A stretch of 33,123 nucleotides of DNA. Source: an uncultured Eubacteriales bacterium (lineage in GTDB: Bacteria > Bacillota > Clostridia > Christensenellales > CAG-917). This document shows positions 30,673 through 33,123 of this stretch, one piece after another. Both the position numbers and the translations under genes were made by a program. The notes beneath the pieces were generated by a model. It ran no database searches and was not told the DNA's origin. It saw only the letters and a list, made by a program, of their open reading frames with translations. Position 1 is the first letter of the stretch. Each line of letters begins with the position of its first letter. The stretch covers positions 1 through 33,123 of the forward strand of contig ONYW01000014.1 in NCBI GenBank assembly GCA_900322215.1, in the 5' to 3' direction.

Positions 30673-30888
30673 ATGAACGAAAACAGTGAAAATCACAGCA
30701 GATTGAAAGAATTAAGACTGGAAAGAGGGCTTTCGCAAAGGGAGTTGGCGGCAAAAGTGAACATAAAACAAGCCAATATCTCGCGGTGGGAGTCAGGTCT
30801 TGTCGTGCCAAACGTGAACGACGTATGGACGCTCGCGGATTTCTTTGACGTGAGTATCGACTACCTCATCGGCAGGAAAGATTATTAA
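30673..30888 (+). CDS. XRE-family regulator, divergent from the surface lipoprotein
   Basis: A 71-residue protein that is almost only a Cro/CI-type helix-turn-helix: LKELRLERGLSQRELAAKVN (about 10-29), recognition helix KQANISRWESG, then NVNDVWTLADFFDVSIDYLI. Likely a dimeric repressor. It is transcribed away from the lipoprotein gene, with a palindrome in the lipoprotein promoter spacer 40 nt upstream. The start MNENSENHS is chosen because TATAAT lies just ahead; the longer in-frame extension would run through the operator. Confidence 0.9.
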   Translation: MNENSENHSRLKELRLERGLSQRELAAKVNIKQANISRWESGLVVPNVNDVWTLADFFDVSIDYLIGRKDY

Positions 30889-30892
30889 ACAT

Positions 30893-30922
30893 AAAAACGG
30901 CACTCGACTGAGTGTCGTTTTT
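30893..30922 (+). terminator. Terminator of the XRE gene
   Basis: AAAAACGGCACTC-gact-GAGTGTCGTTTTT, one G-U pair, 5 nt after the stop codon; symmetrical enough to work both ways. Confidence 0.9.
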
Positions 30923-30948
30923 CTTGTTTAGATAACCTGTTTGTGTGC

Positions 30949-30973
30949 AAAACCGCGATATTTGGATGAGACG
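30949..30973 (-). repeat. Solo E arm near the XRE terminator
   Basis: AAAACCGCGATATTTGGATG is the 3' arm of an E element with no 5' partner. A GACACTTCGTGTC hairpin and TGAGGAA heptamers (31003-31016, reverse strand) follow. Confidence 0.6.
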
Positions 30974-31020
30974 GACACTTCGTGTCTTTGTTCTCTCCGC
31001 AATTCCTCATTCCTCATTCA

Positions 31021-31230
31021 AAAAATCGCTCAGTTTAGATGAAGAGCGCACTCTTTGTGTGTTTTGTTTCAGTTATAAAACTGCGTGAACGGGATGAGAG
31101 ATACAAGGAAATGTCACTTTTATTGCAAAAACCGCTCAGTTTAGATGAAGAGCGCACTCTTCGAGTGTTTTGTTTCAATTATGAAACTGCGTGAACGGGA
31201 TGAGATACACGGAAAAGTCACTTTTATTGC
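31021..31230 (-). repeat. Two tandem units of about 105 bp derived from E 3' halves
   Basis: Units 31021-31126 and 31127-31230 share CGCTCAGTTTAGATGAAGAG, GTGTTTTGTTTCA, CTGCGTGAACGGGATGAGA and GTCACTTTTATTGC. Read on the minus strand each ends CTCTTCATCTAAACTGAGCG and a T-run, the E 3' arm. Inner hairpins are CACTC-ttc-GAGTG and GTTTCA/TGAAAC. They follow E6 head to tail. Confidence 0.75.
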
Positions 31231-31357
31231 AAAAACCGCGATATTTGGATGAGATGCTAGGAAGGGCGCCTTTTTTGCGAAGGCGCGTACATTGACGTAC
31301 GTAACTGAACAAAAAAGGCGACCTGACAAAGCAGGTCGCCAAATAGTGCGGTTTTTT
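31231..31357 (-). terminator. Gene-end palindrome E6 (after the metallophosphoesterase gene)
   Basis: On the minus strand the arms are AAAAACCGCACTATTTGG (from the stop codon) and CCAAATATCGCGGTTTTT. Inside: a strong terminator GGCGACCTG-ctttgt-CAGGTCGCC with TTTTTTG, a GTACGTCAATGTAC apex, and AAAAAAGGCGCC. The 3' arm follows CATCTCATC. Confidence 0.8.
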
Positions 31358-32957
31358 ATTCGGCTTGGGTGAATTCGCCCTTCTCAGGCGTCACATTATA
31401 ATCCTTGTAGTAGTTCTTTGGTGTTGCGCCGAACTCGCCGTCCTTGTCAAGGGTGATGACCGTGCAACCGCGTTGCGCGTGGACTTTGAAGATGCCGGGG
31501 TATGCCAAGTAGTCAACGCTCATGCCGTAGGTGAGGCGCACGCCCTTGTAGGATACGGAGAAGTTGTTGTAGTGGTCGTGTCCGCAGAAGACTGCCTGGA
31601 GGCCGTGAGTGAGACCCGTCTCGAAGAACTCGTCTTGTTGATAGCCGCAGAATACGCCGTAGGATCTCACGCCGTGACGCTCTTTGTCGCTCTCGCCCAT
31701 GACGCCGTAGTGATAGATTACGTCGTCGGAGATGACCGTGCCGTCTTCAAAGGACTTGTTTTTGACATCTCCATATTTGTCGATAACTTGCTTCCAAGCG
31801 TCGCGGTATTCAACGAGCGGGATATGGAAGAACGCCATGTTCTTGATAGGCTCGTTTGAACCGCCCTTTGCGACGTTTTGCGCGACGAGTTTGTCCATCT
31901 CTTGCGCGTACCAGTCTACCTGCGGTTGATGGAGGTTGTCATACTTCCATTGGATTCCGAGATAGTCGCCGTCAAAATAGCTGTGGCTGTCGAGAGTGAC
32001 TATCGCTTGCGTGATGATACCGTCGGGATTTTTGACTTTGATGATGTTGTTGCCGCAGCCGTTGACGTCAAATCCGCCCTCCGTCTTCGTGTCGTACAAA
32101 GAACCGCGATTGAAGAGGCAGTATTTGAAGTTTGCGTTTTCATAATAGTTTATGATGGCTTGCTTGTCGTGCGTGCCGTAGATTTCCGTGTCGTGGTTGC
32201 CGAATGCGAACGTCCAATACACGCCGAGATGTTCCATCATGTTGGAGAAGATTTGCGTCGCGTGCAAGTTGTTGAACGTACCCGCTTGGAAAGGCACCGG
32301 ATAGGCAATATCGCCGGTTACGATGACGAGGTCGGGTTGCTCGGCGCGTACCATGGTCGCAACGGCGTTCATCGCCCATGCGTCCTTTTGGCTCGAGAAG
32401 CAGCCGCCGCCGATATGTACGTCCGTCAGTTGCACGATCTTGAATTCCCTGCCGTCGTCAGGCTTTGTGAAAGAATAGTAGCCGTCCGCGTCCTTGGTCG
32501 GAATAAGTTGAGTGTGCTCCGTATATTCCACCTTGGCGACTTGACTGCCTTGCTCGATAAGAGCCTTTGTGCCAACCGCGTTCGCTATCGCGCAGGAACT
32601 GATAAAGATCGCAATCGCAAGAAGAATCGAGCCGACGATGATGAGCGCCTTTGCAGTGCGTTTCTTCTTTTGCTCTTTCGTAAGTTTCTTCTTCTCTTTC
32701 TTTTTCTTCGAGGCTTTGGAGACTTCGGAGACTTCGTCTCTTTGTTCTGCTAACGTCTCTTCAACAGGTTCTGAGGCTTCGGAGTCTTCGTCTCTTTGTT
32801 CTACGTCTTCGACCTTTTGTTCTGCCGAGGGTTCCTCTACAGGAGCCTCTTCGACAGGTTCCTCTACAGGAGCCTCTTCGACAGGTCCCTCTGCAGGAGT
32901 CTCTTGAGCAGGCTCCGTCACAGGTTCTTCGACTTGAAATTCTTTTTTCTCGTCCAT
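31356..32957 (-). CDS. Membrane-anchored calcineurin-like metallophosphoesterase
   Basis: A 533-residue protein. Residues 1-80 are Glu/Pro/Ala-rich with EEAPVEEP repeats; 80-100 are Lys-rich; a single TM segment (about 102-127) follows, so the enzyme domain should be outside. The phosphoesterase domain (about 170-500) has the metal motifs LTDVHIGGG, VIVTGDIAYP, FGNHDTE, FFHIP and GHDHYNNF. Substrate unknown; the family includes phosphatases, nucleotidases and phosphodiesterases. The ATG at 32957 is preceded by GGGAG; the in-frame extension upstream is inside L copy D and is rejected. The N-terminal region holds two in-frame copies of a sequence like an intergenic repeat. Confidence 0.9.
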   Translation of the reverse strand: MDEKKEFQVEEPVTEPAQETPAEGPVEEAPVEEPVEEAPVEEPSAEQKVEDVEQRDEDSEASEPVEETLAEQRDEVSEVSKASKKKKEKKKLTKEQKKKRTAKALIIVGSILLAIAIFISSCAIANAVGTKALIEQGSQVAKVEYTEHTQLIPTKDADGYYSFTKPDDGREFKIVQLTDVHIGGGCFSSQKDAWAMNAVATMVRAEQPDLVIVTGDIAYPVPFQAGTFNNLHATQIFSNMMEHLGVYWTFAFGNHDTEIYGTHDKQAIINYYENANFKYCLFNRGSLYDTKTEGGFDVNGCGNNIIKVKNPDGIITQAIVTLDSHSYFDGDYLGIQWKYDNLHQPQVDWYAQEMDKLVAQNVAKGGSNEPIKNMAFFHIPLVEYRDAWKQVIDKYGDVKNKSFEDGTVISDDVIYHYGVMGESDKERHGVRSYGVFCGYQQDEFFETGLTHGLQAVFCGHDHYNNFSVSYKGVRLTYGMSVDYLAYPGIFKVHAQRGCTVITLDKDGEFGATPKNYYKDYNVTPEKGEFTQAE

Positions 32958-33004
32958 AGTTTTCTCCCTTAAAAATCTATTTGTTTTAATTATTTTCCTC
33001 TTTC

Positions 33005-33123
33005 TAAGCTGTACGGCGTGCCCTCTAAATGCAACACCCCTTCCTGCTCCGCCAGTTTTCCCCACCGCGGAACCTACCGAACACAAGTTGCTCACTTCTA
33101 AGGAATAAACAAAACTGTCGTTC
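33005..33123 (-). repeat. Dispersed structured repeat L, copy D (cut by the window end)
   Basis: Read on the minus strand it matches copy A from GAACGACAATATTGTTTATT to GTTGCATTTAGAG with a few changes, including GCAACTTGTGTTCGG and GGTTCCGCGGTGGGGAAA. It lies upstream of the metallophosphoesterase gene in the same direction. Confidence 0.75.

Noticed and set aside
30949..31230. Tandem repeats that could be taken for a CRISPR array.
   Set aside because: Only two units of about 105 bp with no short repeat/unique spacer pattern and no cas genes; the units are E-derived.
1130..31357. Calling the E palindromes integron attC sites.
   Set aside because: No integrase or attC core consensus (GTTRRRY) is seen, and the adjacent genes are housekeeping genes in normal operons. 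Only the general layout is alike.

Overview
The window looks like a chromosomal segment of an uncultured anaerobic gut Bacillota, Clostridia-like. This is inference from gene content: a type III glutamine synthetase, a transketolase split into two subunits, a four-module flavodiiron/rubredoxin flavoprotein next to a free rubredoxin, an RsbU/RsbV-type partner-switching operon, and a BspA-like leucine-rich-repeat lipoprotein. Strong AGGAGG-type ribosome sites and near-consensus TTGACA-17-TATAAT promoters agree with it. No rRNA, tRNA, CRISPR array or transposase was seen. Core genes are clearly GC-richer than the accessory genes at 6.4-7.2, 16.4-18.8 and 25.9-30.6 kb.

Layout. 0-1.2 kb: a dispersed structured repeat (called L, copy A) followed by an RlmB-type rRNA methyltransferase. 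1.3-6.4 kb: L copy B, a sigma-70 family factor, then a translationally coupled operon encoding a membrane PP2C phosphatase fused to an RsbW-like ATPase, a RelA/SpoT-type HD protein, and a STAS domain fused to an APH-like kinase. 6.4-7.2 kb: an AT-rich orphan gene. 7.5-9.2 kb: rpsF-ssb-rpsR on the minus strand, preceded by L copy C. 9.4-13.8 kb: purB-purA-guaA, the branch from IMP to AMP and GMP, from one consensus promoter. 14.1-16.3 kb: glnN. 16.4-18.8 kb: an AT-rich accessory island (XRE regulator, ImmA-like protease, DUF4417 protein, two small genes). 19.0-21.1 kb: pyrG with an attenuator-like leader, then rubredoxin. 21.3-25.1 kb: the flavodiiron fusion protein and tktN-tktC. 25.2-30.9 kb: a small secreted protein, a 1468-residue surface lipoprotein with a downstream small gene, and a divergent XRE regulator whose likely operator sits in the lipoprotein promoter spacer. 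31.2-33.1 kb: a membrane-anchored metallophosphoesterase preceded by L copy D.

The most unusual signal is non-coding. Two repeat families recur at operon boundaries. Family E consists of imperfect palindromes of about 100-200 bp beginning directly at stop codons, always in the same orientation relative to the gene (six complete copies plus fragments). Their two arms match each other even where copies differ, and most enclose a terminator hairpin. Family L is a repeat of about 430-480 nt found upstream of four genes or operons, always on the coding strand, with stems whose sequence changes while pairing is kept. Twice an E is followed by an L at a junction between co-directional operons. I do not recognise either family.

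Functionally, the window holds nucleotide synthesis (purA, purB, guaA, pyrG), nitrogen assimilation (glnN), the non-oxidative pentose phosphate pathway, oxygen or NO detoxification, a stress-signalling module, and accessory or surface genes. All names come from reading motifs; no database search was run.
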